Shown: positions 1-6,673, numbered from the stretch's first letter. The stretch: DNA of 11,358 bases from an uncultured Bacteroidota bacterium (GCA_903881065.1 CAIRRW010000476.1:1-11358), one strand, 5' to 3'. Made by a program: numbers and translations. Notes: generated by a model not told the origin, from the sequence alone.

Positions 1-92
1 AGCAAATTATCAACAACATTCTCAATTATTCAAAAGCATTGAGTGTTACCAAATCAAGCAATTTAGAACACATTGAGGTAGTTTTAAACTAA
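1..92 (+). CDS. C-terminal fragment of an unidentified protein
   Basis: Reading from base 3, 29 codons are open and end at TAA (90-92). The visible tail ends in LEHIEVVLN. The 5' part lies outside the window. The fragment is too short to name. The stop codon abuts a strong hairpin terminator, which supports this being a real gene end. The other two forward frames hit stops within the first 75 or so bases. The gene is convergent with the minus-strand zinc-ribbon gene that ends at 148. Confidence 0.5.
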   Translation, partial: QIINNILNYSKALSVTKSSNLEHIEVVLN

Positions 93-129
93 AAAAAGAG
101 CGAACCAAATCTGGTTCGCTCTTTTTTTT
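91..129. terminator. Bidirectional intrinsic terminator
   Basis: The arms gagcgaacca (98-107) and tggttcgctc (112-121) form a perfect 10-bp stem with a 4-nt loop. A run of A (91-97) lies to the left and a run of T (122-129) to the right. Both strands therefore read as a stem followed by a U tract. The position between two convergent genes fits termination in both directions. Confidence 0.9.
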
Positions 130-147
130 GTATTGATTACTCCGGAA

Positions 148-915
148 TTATGCTTTAGCTATTGCTTTGCCTGTTAAAATTTCAGCATCCACTAATATTC
201 TTCCGCAATGTTCACAAACAATTACTTTTTTGTGAGTTTTAATATCCAAATGGCGTTGAGGAGGAATTCTATTGAAACATCCGCCGCATGCATCACGTTC
301 CACTGTTACCACACCTAAACCATTCATCACATTTGAACGAATACGTTTGTAAGCATTCAATAAACGTTCTTCGATGATTGCTTCAGCAGCTTTTGATTTT
401 TTCATTAAAGAAGTTTCTTCCTTTTCAGTTTCTTCAACTATCTCATCCAACTCTTTTTTCTTAATCTTCAAATCTTTCTTTCTGTCAACCAATTCCTGTT
501 CCGAAATTGCAGCAATCTCTTTCTTAGCTTCAATATTAGCCTTAAATTCTTTGATACGTTTTTCAGCTAATTCAATTTCCAGATTCTGGAATTCCATCTC
601 TTTAGTCAACGAATCGTACTCACGATTGTTACGCACTTTACCTTGTTGAGTTGTATATTTTTTAATCAATGCTGTAGCATCTTTTATAACATTTCTCTTT
701 TCAGTAATAGCATCTTCAAAAGCTTGCAATTCCGCATTAAATTTAGTAATGCGTGTTTCAAGTCCGGCTACAACATCTTCAAGGTCGCTGACTTCCAAAG
801 GCAATTCACCTCTCACTGTTTTGATTTTATCAATTTTAGAATCGATAATTTGTAACTCGTACAATGCTCTCAACTTTTCTTCTACTGGATTTTCGTCAGT
901 TTTTGTCTTCGACAT
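148..915 (-). CDS. Coiled-coil protein with C-terminal C4 zinc ribbon (zf-RING_7/DUF164 family)
   Basis: This 255-residue protein has two parts. Residues 10-185 or so are highly charged and Lys/Glu-rich, with the periodicity of a long antiparallel coiled coil. They include the segment QGKVRNNREYDSLTKEME, which is typical of this family. Residues 205-245 form a zinc ribbon with cysteines at 210, 213, 234 and 237 (CGGC and CEHC). There is no signal peptide or membrane segment, so it should be cytoplasmic. Family members are widespread in bacteria. A chlamydial relative has been studied as a partner of sigma-54 and of type III secretion components, but no role can be assumed here. The ATG at 915 lies one base after the stop of the upstream Nif3-family gene, so the two are almost certainly co-transcribed. 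The family call is firm; the function is open. Confidence 0.88.
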   Translation of the reverse strand: MSKTKTDENPVEEKLRALYELQIIDSKIDKIKTVRGELPLEVSDLEDVVAGLETRITKFNAELQAFEDAITEKRNVIKDATALIKKYTTQQGKVRNNREYDSLTKEMEFQNLEIELAEKRIKEFKANIEAKKEIAAISEQELVDRKKDLKIKKKELDEIVEETEKEETSLMKKSKAAEAIIEERLLNAYKRIRSNVMNGLGVVTVERDACGGCFNRIPPQRHLDIKTHKKVIVCEHCGRILVDAEILTGKAIAKA

Positions 916-916
916 T

Positions 917-2011
917 TTATAAATAATTTATTGGATTTGTATTAATTTTTGATAAATGGAGTGCAAATGTATTAAATTTTTCCTTTAGAAGGTCGAAAAA
1001 TAATTCCATTGTATATTGTTCGCTTTCATAATGCCCAATATCTGCAATAACAATGCGCTTTTCGGCATCAAAGAACTGATGATATTTAAAATCGGCCGAA
1101 ACAAAAATATCAGCTCCGTTTTTTATAGCATCTTCCAGCAGAAAACTTCCCGAACCTCCGCAGATAGCCACTTTTTTAATCTTCTTTTTTTTAAGAGCTG
1201 TATATCGTATGCCATCTGCCTTCATTTTATCTTTTACGAAATTCAAGAATGCCAACTCATCAGTTTCTTCCTTTAAATCACCAATTATCCCCGCTCCTAA
1301 CTTGCTTGCTTTATTAGTAAGGTTGAATAAATCATACGCCACCTCTTCGTATGGATGCGCTGCAAACAAAGCCTTCAACACTGCCGATTCAATATTTGCA
1401 GGATAGATAGTTTCTATCCGTATTTCCTTTTCGTGATGCTGTTTGCCTATTTCGCCAACGTAAGGATTGGCGCCTTTTCCAGCTCTGAAAGTTCCTGTTC
1501 CTTCGGTATTAAAACTGCATTCGTCATAATTACCGATACCGCCTGCACCGCTTGCGAATAAAGCCATTCGTACTGCTTCTGCCTTATCCGCAGGACAAAA
1601 TGTTACCAGCTTTTTCAACATTCCTTTTTGTGGAGCAAGTATCCGGCAGTTAATCAAACCAAGCATCTCGGCTATTTTTGCATTTACACCATTATGCACA
1701 TTATCCAGATTGGTATGTGCGGCATAAATGGCAATATCGTGCTTAATCGCTTTTATAATCACCCGTTCCACATAATCAGTTCCGTTGAATTTTTTCAACC
1801 CTTTAAATACAATGGGATGATGCGCTATCACCAAATTGCAGCCTTTGGCTATAGCTTCATCTATTACCTCCTCCGTGCTATCCAGACAAATAAGAGCAGC
1901 AGTAATATCCATATTTTTATTGCCGCAAATCAACCCTGCATTGTCATAACTTTCCTGATAAGCAAGCGGAGCATACGTTTCGAGGCAATCAGTAATTTCC
2001 TTTAATTTCAT
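917..2011 (-). CDS. Nif3-like dinuclear metal centre protein (YqfO/YbgI family)
   Basis: This 364-residue protein belongs to the Nif3/NGG1p-interacting-factor family, often annotated 'GTP cyclohydrolase 1 type 2 homolog'. The metal ligands are visible: His64-His65 in VIAHHPIVFKG, Asp103 in AAHTNLDN, and His327 plus Glu331 in the C-terminal GHYESEQ. The length exceeds the roughly 250-residue short form. It fits the longer form with a middle insert (about residues 130-240, ending near HPYEEVAYD) resembling the PII/CutA-like domain. The protein is probably a cytoplasmic hexamer with a two-metal site; the substrate is uncertain across the family. The ATG at 2009-2011 is followed directly by the conserved LKEITDCLETYAPL start. 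It is the first gene of a tight pair with the zinc-ribbon gene. Confidence 0.92.
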   Translation of the reverse strand: MKLKEITDCLETYAPLAYQESYDNAGLICGNKNMDITAALICLDSTEEVIDEAIAKGCNLVIAHHPIVFKGLKKFNGTDYVERVIIKAIKHDIAIYAAHTNLDNVHNGVNAKIAEMLGLINCRILAPQKGMLKKLVTFCPADKAEAVRMALFASGAGGIGNYDECSFNTEGTGTFRAGKGANPYVGEIGKQHHEKEIRIETIYPANIESAVLKALFAAHPYEEVAYDLFNLTNKASKLGAGIIGDLKEETDELAFLNFVKDKMKADGIRYTALKKKKIKKVAICGGSGSFLLEDAIKNGADIFVSADFKYHQFFDAEKRIVIADIGHYESEQYTMELFFDLLKEKFNTFALHLSKINTNPINYL

Positions 2012-2034
2012 TTATTCTGAATTTCAATTTTTTA

Positions 2035-2042
2035 CAAATATA
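2035..2042 (-). promoter_or_regulatory. Candidate -7 element for the Nif3/zinc-ribbon pair
   Basis: On the minus strand the sequence is TATATTTG, a full match to the Bacteroidota -7 consensus TAnnTTTG. It sits 23 bases before the ATG at 2011. No clear TTG is found at the usual -33 distance, only TTA-like bases, so the call is tentative. Confidence 0.3.
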
Positions 2043-2160
2043 CAATTCGCATCTAACTAAATTACATTTTAATTCATATCGTGTGGGAGAAATCCACATT
2101 GATAATGAAGCTGGATAAAGGTTTTAAAGGGTAAAAAGCACCGAAGAAGACCAGAATACA

Positions 2161-2201
2161 GTATAACCTGAGTATATTATGGTACTATTGTCAGGTTATA
2201 C
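2161..2201. repeat. Inverted repeat: reversed partial copy of the 21-bp unit facing the array
   Basis: The sequence gtataacctga (2161-2171) is the exact reverse complement of tcaggttatac (2191-2201), the second half of the first array unit. The two 11-bp arms flank a 19-nt interval, so the left edge of the array can form a stem-loop on either strand. No T tract follows, so it is not an obvious terminator. Confidence 0.7.
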
Positions 2202-2349
2202 CGTACTATGGTCAGGTTATACCGTACTATGGTCAAGTTATACTGTACTATAGTCAGGTTATACCGTACTATCTTCACGTTATACCATATTCTCTGAAAA
2301 CTATACTGTACTATCTTCATGTTATACCGTATTTACTTCACATTGTATG
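2182..2349. repeat. Array of eight tandem 21-bp repeats
   Basis: Units start at 2182, 2203, 2224, 2245, 2266, 2287, 2308 and 2329, each exactly 21 bp with no spacer. The consensus is GTACTAT, two variable bases, then TCAGGTTATACC. Units 1-4 are near identical (0-2 changes). Units 5 and 7 form a second subtype with CTTCA at the middle and differ from each other at one base. Units 6 and 8 are strongly diverged but keep the length. The array fills the right half of a 346-bp gap (2012-2357) and ends 9 bp from the stop of the minus-strand gene at 2358. The rest of the gap (2012-2160) shows only a candidate promoter for the Nif3-family gene and a weak 5-bp inverted repeat near 2082-2098. Because 21 is a multiple of three, reading frames stay open across the array on both strands; this alone is not evidence of coding. 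Confidence 0.95.
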
Positions 2350-2357
2350 GCACTACC

Positions 2358-3053
2358 CTAATTAACCATTATTTTAATTACACCACTCATTTTCTGAAGG
2401 ACATCTTTTATACTTAACTGTGTGATAAAATAGGCTAGTTTATTACTTGGGAAACCACCTAATTGAACAAAAGCAGCATTGGTAGATTGTTCCTGCTTGT
2501 AACTGATACCGTCAGTCGAACTGAACCAATTATGAAGATGAACTTCTTTTGGTCCTCCCGGAGCTTTTAAAACAACGATGCCCGGTTTTTCGGCTGCCAC
2601 CACTTCAAACACCTGCTTTGTACGGATAACCTGTAATTTAACTTTAAAGCCACCACTCTCCAAAATAACAATACTATTAATAGGATCCGCATTCGCGGCT
2701 TCCTGAAACGGTGAAAGCAAAGAATTTTGAATAGCCTGATTCATTGTTTTAAACATCCCCGGGCGATTACCCGGTAACGCGTTAGTATAATTGTCAATGT
2801 CATCATTCACCTTTTTGATTACCGCAGGATCTATTGCTACCAATTTGCTGCTGGCACACGTATCTACTATTAAATGCGCCCTTTCTTTCCTTCCGCTTAT
2901 GCTGCCCGGAAAATCAATAGTACCTGTTACCACGTGCACCGGCAATACCGTTGCCATCAACACATAAGTAACATGTTGTTTCCTTTTCGATTTACTTTTT
3001 CTGCTCACCAAACGTCTGTTGCGTCTGTTGTTTACTAATTCAATTTTTTTCAT
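2358..3053 (-). CDS. Hypothetical protein, basic N-terminus and fibronectin-III-like C-terminus
   Basis: I do not recognise this 231-residue protein with certainty. Residues 1-25 are extremely basic (12 Lys/Arg). A hydrophobic stretch follows (about 27-46, VTYVLMATVLPVHVV). This is not a standard signal peptide, although membrane association is possible. A probably helical middle leads to INSIVILESGGFKVK. The last 85 or so residues have the pattern of a fibronectin-III-like fold: hydrophobic strands, then HNWFSSTDGISY, then a closing strand VIKIMVN. The layout resembles a loosely described group of Bacteroidota proteins with a helical region, an 'SAGF'-like turn and a C-terminal FN3-like domain, but this is judged by eye. 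The ATG at 3051-3053 follows an AT-rich leader. A promoter candidate and a hairpin lie just upstream. The 21-bp repeat array begins immediately after the stop. Confidence 0.7.
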   Translation of the reverse strand: MKKIELVNNRRNRRLVSRKSKSKRKQHVTYVLMATVLPVHVVTGTIDFPGSISGRKERAHLIVDTCASSKLVAIDPAVIKKVNDDIDNYTNALPGNRPGMFKTMNQAIQNSLLSPFQEAANADPINSIVILESGGFKVKLQVIRTKQVFEVVAAEKPGIVVLKAPGGPKEVHLHNWFSSTDGISYKQEQSTNAAFVQLGGFPSNKLAYFITQLSIKDVLQKMSGVIKIMVN

Positions 3054-3091
3054 GATTTTTGTTTTTAAAATTTAATTATTTACCTTTTTAT

Positions 3092-3120
3092 TCAGAAAAC
3101 GAATTCGTATCGTTTTCTGA
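3092..3120. promoter_or_regulatory. 11-bp inverted repeat at the predicted transcript start
   Basis: The arms tcagaaaacga (3092-3102) and tcgttttctga (3110-3120) are perfect reverse complements around a 7-nt centre. No T run follows on the minus strand, which argues against a terminator. The repeat lies directly downstream of the -7 element at 3124-3131, so it covers the expected start of transcription for the gene at 3053. It could be an operator for a dimeric regulator or a hairpin at the 5' end of the mRNA. Confidence 0.6.
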
Positions 3121-3123
3121 TTT

Positions 3124-3152
3124 CAAAAGTAACAGGGCAATATGGAGGACAA
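3124..3152 (-). promoter_or_regulatory. Promoter candidate for the FN3-like gene (TTG-N18-TACTTTTG)
   Basis: Reading the minus strand, TTG (3152-3150) is followed after 18 bases by TACTTTTG (3131-3124). Both elements and the spacing match the Bacteroidota consensus TTG plus TAnnTTTG. The predicted start is near 3117-3120, giving a leader of about 65 nt. This would let the FN3-like gene be expressed apart from the upstream helix-turn-helix-like gene. Confidence 0.5.
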
Positions 3153-3171
3153 TTCGAGAAAAATCTCGAAT
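3152..3171. repeat. Short hairpin at the stop codon of the HTH-like gene
   Basis: The arms attcgaga (3152-3159) and tctcgaat (3164-3171) form a perfect 8-bp stem with an AAAA loop. On the minus strand it begins within the TGA stop (3173-3171) of the upstream gene. It lacks a T tail, so it is a weak terminator at best. It may instead be a processing or mRNA-stability structure. Confidence 0.5.
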
Positions 3172-3671
3172 CATTGCAAACACTTCTGTTTACGGTAGGT
3201 ACAATCGTTATTTATTTTGAAATCTTCAATCAATTGATAATACTTGAGGTTGTAATCTTCGTTGGAACAGGTAAACATATCAATAAGCGTTTCCAATTTA
3301 AATTTCCCGATGAGTTGCCTTAAAAGATAAAATTGCGAATCAACAGCACCCCTTGTTTGTGTGTCCGACATTTCAACAATTTCGTTGCGGCTATAACGCA
3401 TACATATAAGCCGAAACACAATGCAACCGGCATCTCCAACACCTATATAAGCAAAGCGTGCCTTCAGTTTTTCTTCATCCAATTCTACAATTCCCTTGCG
3501 GGTAATAACCTTTACCTCCTGCGGAATACAAGCTTCGGCGCATGTTTTAATTTTATGTGCTTCCGCAAAATCAATTAATCTGTTAGCCGTATCAATATTC
3601 GTATCTCCACTGATGATAACTGTTGTAACAGTACCATCGGCTTCCGTCAATTCAATTTTAATATCTGACAT
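3171..3671 (-). CDS. Hypothetical protein with a possible LuxR/GerE-like helix-turn-helix
   Basis: This 166-residue protein has no signal peptide or membrane segment. Residues 1-65 look like beta strands (IKIELTEADGTVTTVIISG, then EVKVITRKGIVEL). Residues 83-134 can be laid against a GerE-type DNA-binding domain. VFRLICMRYSRNEIVEM resembles the common 'LRLICQGLSNKEIAER' pattern, and TRGAVDSQFYLLRQLIGKFKLETLIDM resembles 'TVKxHxxNILRKLGVxxRxxLV'. The match is by eye and the recognition helix is not canonical. The protein is rich in Cys for its size (Cys44, 48, 83, 90, 135, 157, 164). It lies 117 bp upstream of the FN3-like gene on the same strand, so they may be functionally linked. A -7-like TACTTTTG at 3794-3787 would give a 115-nt leader, but it has no -33 partner. 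The gene is plausible; the regulatory role is a guess. Confidence 0.65.
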   Translation of the reverse strand: MSDIKIELTEADGTVTTVIISGDTNIDTANRLIDFAEAHKIKTCAEACIPQEVKVITRKGIVELDEEKLKARFAYIGVGDAGCIVFRLICMRYSRNEIVEMSDTQTRGAVDSQFYLLRQLIGKFKLETLIDMFTCSNEDYNLKYYQLIEDFKINNDCTYRKQKCLQ

Positions 3672-3862
3672 AGGGTATTATTTAGTAAATGCAGGTATTT
3701 AATTATTGGTAAATGTAAGTAAAGCGATTAGCAAAAGGAAGGAATGATTTATTGTAAGTATATAATCGTTTAAAGCAGTTTCGTAACAAAAGTAAATAAG
3801 CTATCTTTTTAATTTCTTCCAGAACTCAAACTTGTAATAGATAATGTTATCATAGTTTTAGT

Positions 3863-3870
3863 TAAATTTG
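3863..3870 (+). promoter_or_regulatory. Candidate -7 element for the NHL-repeat gene
   Basis: TAAATTTG matches TAnnTTTG fully and lies 29 bases before the ATG at 3900. No TTG occurs 17-23 bases upstream. A small inverted repeat, gataa-tg-ttatc (3840-3851), sits in the spacer region. Confidence 0.35.
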
Positions 3871-3899
3871 ACAAATATTATAAACCTAAGCTAAAAACC

Positions 3900-5246
3900 A
3901 TGAAAAAATTACTAATCACTTTCGCCACTATTATCTTGCTTATTGCAACACCAAGAGCACAGGTAATTACTACTATTGCCGGCAATGGTACTGCTGGATA
4001 TACAGGCAATGGAGGACCGGCAATAAACGCTCTTATAAGTCATCCCAATCAACTTGCCTTTGACCAATCAGGTAATTTGTTTATTGCTGAAGATTACAAT
4101 AATGTTATCAGAAAAATAGATACCAATGGAAATATTATTCTTGTAGGCGGTACGGGTACTGCCGGTTTTAATGGTGATGGACTGCAGGCAACAAGTACTT
4201 TATTTAATAGGTCGTGTGGCGTGGCTGTAGATTTATCAGGAAACATTTATGTATGTGATGCAAATAATTACCGAATTAGAAAAATTAACACTTCCGGCAT
4301 CGTTTCTACAATTGCCGGTACAGGTACTTCTGGATATAGTGGAGATGGATTTGCAGCAACCAATGCAGAAATAGGATTTTCTTCCGGAATATGTGTAGAT
4401 CCTGCCGGCAATATATATTTCGCATCACAAAATCCGGGGTATTGTGTTAGAAAAATTAACACGTCCGGAATAATTTCAACTGTTGCAGGAACAGGAGTTT
4501 CAGGATATAATGGAGAAGGAATAGCAGCTGACACAGCAAAACTAAATTCACCTGCAGCTGTATTTTTAGATGCTGCAGGTAATTTATTTATCGGTGATTT
4601 GGGAGGCATGCGTATCCGAAAAGTAAATACTTCAGGAATAATAAATACAGTGGCCGGCAATGGAAGTACGGCAAGTGGCGGAGATAATGGACCTGCAACA
4701 AGTGCGCAATTATTATATCCTTATGGAATGGTTGCTGACGCAGCTGGTAATTTATATATTTGTGAATCTGTAAATAATAAAATTAGAAAAGTTGATGCTT
4801 CAGGAACAATAACCACTTTTGCAGGAGTAGGCGGATTAGTAGGTGGTTATGGCGGAAATGGTGGTTCTCCTTTACTTGCTCAACTATATCATCCTTCAGC
4901 TATAACATTGGATGCTTCTGGGAATATATATATCGGTGATTTTGAAAATGATGCCATCAGAAAAATCACAATGAATACCAATGGAATTAATGAAGATTTT
5001 TTTTCTGACGAATCAATTTCCAAGATTTACCCGAATCCAAGTAATGATTTTTTAACAATTGAAAGCAAAGTTGTTGGAGAAAAATCAATCCAGATATTTA
5101 ATATCACAGGAGGAATAGTAACAAACTTGAATTCTACCGAGTATGTTATTACTATTGATTTGAAAAGTACGGAGGCGGGATTATACACTATGAGAATTAC
5201 CAATAATAATAAGGTTGAAAACCGAAAATTAATTATTGTGAAATAA
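3900..5246 (+). CDS. Secreted six-repeat NHL beta-propeller protein with type IX sorting domain
   Basis: This 448-residue protein starts with a clear signal peptide (residues 1-20, MKKLLITFATIILLIATPRA). Six NHL-type repeats follow, at about 22-79, 80-134, 135-191, 192-247, 248-303 and 304-363. Each runs 'I-T-V/I-A-G-x-G... G-x-x-x-D-x-x-G-N-L/I-Y/F-I... I-R-K-I/V-x-T-x-G', enough for one six-bladed propeller. Residues 372-448 form a Por/type IX secretion C-terminal domain, recognised by IYPNPSNDFLTIE and the ending MRITNNNKVENRKLIIVK. By family knowledge it should cross the outer membrane by the type IX system and be attached to the surface or released. Such propellers usually bind proteins or glycans; catalysis is not indicated. 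It is a single-gene unit, convergent with mnmE and separated from it by only 4 bp. The ligand is unknown. Confidence 0.93.
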   Translation: MKKLLITFATIILLIATPRAQVITTIAGNGTAGYTGNGGPAINALISHPNQLAFDQSGNLFIAEDYNNVIRKIDTNGNIILVGGTGTAGFNGDGLQATSTLFNRSCGVAVDLSGNIYVCDANNYRIRKINTSGIVSTIAGTGTSGYSGDGFAATNAEIGFSSGICVDPAGNIYFASQNPGYCVRKINTSGIISTVAGTGVSGYNGEGIAADTAKLNSPAAVFLDAAGNLFIGDLGGMRIRKVNTSGIINTVAGNGSTASGGDNGPATSAQLLYPYGMVADAAGNLYICESVNNKIRKVDASGTITTFAGVGGLVGGYGGNGGSPLLAQLYHPSAITLDASGNIYIGDFENDAIRKITMNTNGINEDFFSDESISKIYPNPSNDFLTIESKVVGEKSIQIFNITGGIVTNLNSTEYVITIDLKSTEAGLYTMRITNNNKVENRKLIIVK

Positions 5247-5250
5247 TAAC

Positions 5251-6657
5251 TTACTTCCCGATACAGAAGCGGCTAAAGATATTAGACAGCAAATCGTCAG
5301 AAGAAATTTCACCGGTAATAGTACCTAGATAATGCAATGCCTGCCGTATGTCCATTGCCAAAAAATCACCTGTTACATTATTATTTAATCCTTCCAAAAC
5401 ACGTAACAATGAAACGTTTGTATGTCGTAATGCCTCTGCATGTCGGGCATTGGTAACAATTGTTTCGGTAACATTTACAGTGCGGTTATCAAATAAAGTA
5501 ACCAACTGCTGTTTCAAATAATCAATATTGGTGCGCTCCTTGGCAGAAATGAAAAGCATTTCGGGAAAATCCTTGAACTCCCTTTTTGTATATTCAATAT
5601 CCTCTTTATCTATCTTATTTGCTACCAGCAATAGGTTACTCTGATTAAGATGAGGGGTAAGTTCGTTAACAATGGCATGCAGTTCAGTCGGTGTGATTTC
5701 GTGCGCATCAAACAAATAAATAACAATGGAAGAAAGTTTTATCTGTTCAAATGTTTTGGAAACACCAATAGATTCTATAATATCGGTAGTATCTCTAATT
5801 CCGGCAGTATCAATAAACCGAAACAGCACGCCGTCAATAATAATCTCGTCTTCTATCACATCCCTTGTGGTACCGGGTATTTCCGATACTATGGCTCTGT
5901 CTTCTTCAAGCAATACATTAAGCAAAGTAGATTTGCCGGCATTCGGCTTCCCAACAATAGCAACAGGAATACCCTTTTTAATCACATTGCCTACCTCAAA
6001 GGAATCTATCAATCGCTGCACAATGCGCTGTATGGAAAGTATCAGGCTTTTCAAATCTTTTCTATCGGCAAACTCCACATCTTCCTCACTGAAATCAAGC
6101 TCCAACTCAATCAGCGAAGCAAAGTCAATAAGATTTTGTCGAAGCAGTTTAATCTTGTTGGAGAATCCGCCTCGCATCTGCTGCATCGCTATCTGATGTG
6201 AAGAAGCGGAGTTGGATGAAATCAAATCGGCAACTGCTTCCGCCTGCGATAAATCCATCTTTCCATTGAGGAAAGCACGCAATGTGAACTCGCCATGCTG
6301 CGCCATCCTTGCGCCACTTTTCACTATCAACTGTATTATCTGCTGCTGAATAAATGCTGAACCATGGCAGGAAATCTCCACACTATTTTCAGCAGTAAAA
6401 CTTTTCGGTGCTTTAAATAAAGTGAGCAGTACTTCATCAATAATAATATCGTCATCGCGCATCACCCCAAAATGAACGGTATGCGAAGGTTTTTTATCCA
6501 GATCAATCTTCTTTAAACTCTTCGTCGCAAATATCTTATTGCATATAGTGATGGCATCAGGTCCGGAAACGCGAATAACTCCAATAGCACCAATTCCCTG
6601 CGGAGTGGCAAGCGCAACAATTGTATCTTTATTAATGAATGAGGTTTTCAACGGCAA
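5251..6657 (-). CDS. mnmE: tRNA uridine-5-carboxymethylaminomethyl modification GTPase MnmE
   Basis: This 468-residue protein, with MnmG, modifies the wobble uridine (U34) of certain tRNAs, using tetrahydrofolate-bound one-carbon units and GTP hydrolysis. The N-terminal folate-binding domain starts at DTIVALATPQGIGAIGVIRVSG. The helical domain holds an inserted G domain with GKPNAGKS (236-243), TT (263-264), DTAG (283-286) and NKID (347-350). The C-terminal CIGK carries the catalytic Cys465. The length is normal for the family. No ATG is in frame at the N-terminus. The ORF opens at TTG (6657-6655), ten codons before the conserved DTIVALAT; a second TTG is two codons on. A non-ATG start is therefore needed. 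The gene stands alone: convergent with the NHL gene and divergent from sucD. Confidence 0.97.
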   Translation of the reverse strand: MPLKTSFINKDTIVALATPQGIGAIGVIRVSGPDAITICNKIFATKSLKKIDLDKKPSHTVHFGVMRDDDIIIDEVLLTLFKAPKSFTAENSVEISCHGSAFIQQQIIQLIVKSGARMAQHGEFTLRAFLNGKMDLSQAEAVADLISSNSASSHQIAMQQMRGGFSNKIKLLRQNLIDFASLIELELDFSEEDVEFADRKDLKSLILSIQRIVQRLIDSFEVGNVIKKGIPVAIVGKPNAGKSTLLNVLLEEDRAIVSEIPGTTRDVIEDEIIIDGVLFRFIDTAGIRDTTDIIESIGVSKTFEQIKLSSIVIYLFDAHEITPTELHAIVNELTPHLNQSNLLLVANKIDKEDIEYTKREFKDFPEMLFISAKERTNIDYLKQQLVTLFDNRTVNVTETIVTNARHAEALRHTNVSLLRVLEGLNNNVTGDFLAMDIRQALHYLGTITGEISSDDLLSNIFSRFCIGK

Positions 6658-6673
6658 ATCAGTTTATTTTGGA

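Noticed and set aside
2182..2349. CRISPR array
   Set aside because: The units are directly contiguous at 21 bp with no unique spacers, and there are no cas genes. It is a simple tandem repeat.
2081..2349. Replication origin (iteron-like repeats with a DnaA-box-like aatccacat nearby)
   Set aside because: The DnaA-like sequence is only a partial match, there is no replication gene or AT-rich unwinding block, and the neighbours are chromosomal housekeeping genes.
2358..2360. Read-through of the FN3-like gene into the repeat array
   Set aside because: The open minus-strand repeat frame (2320-2177) is in a different frame from the gene, so simple stop suppression would not join them.
2135..2365. 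Plus-strand reading frame through the repeats (heptads Y-Y-G-Q-V-I-P)
   Set aside because: It has no ATG, begins right after a stop, and stays open only because the repeat length is a multiple of three. It also overlaps the end of the gene at 2358.
3092..3120. Intrinsic terminator after the HTH-like gene
   Set aside because: The stem is strong, but no T run follows it on the minus strand (the next bases are aataaaaagg). An operator or 5' hairpin role fits better.
4268..4660. 130-codon frame antisense to the NHL gene
   Set aside because: Its internal repetition simply mirrors the NHL repeats on the coding strand.
5650..6201. Long open frames antisense to mnmE (up to 183 codons)
   Set aside because: They lie wholly within mnmE, whose motifs are all intact. 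The products look low-complexity and match nothing recognisable.
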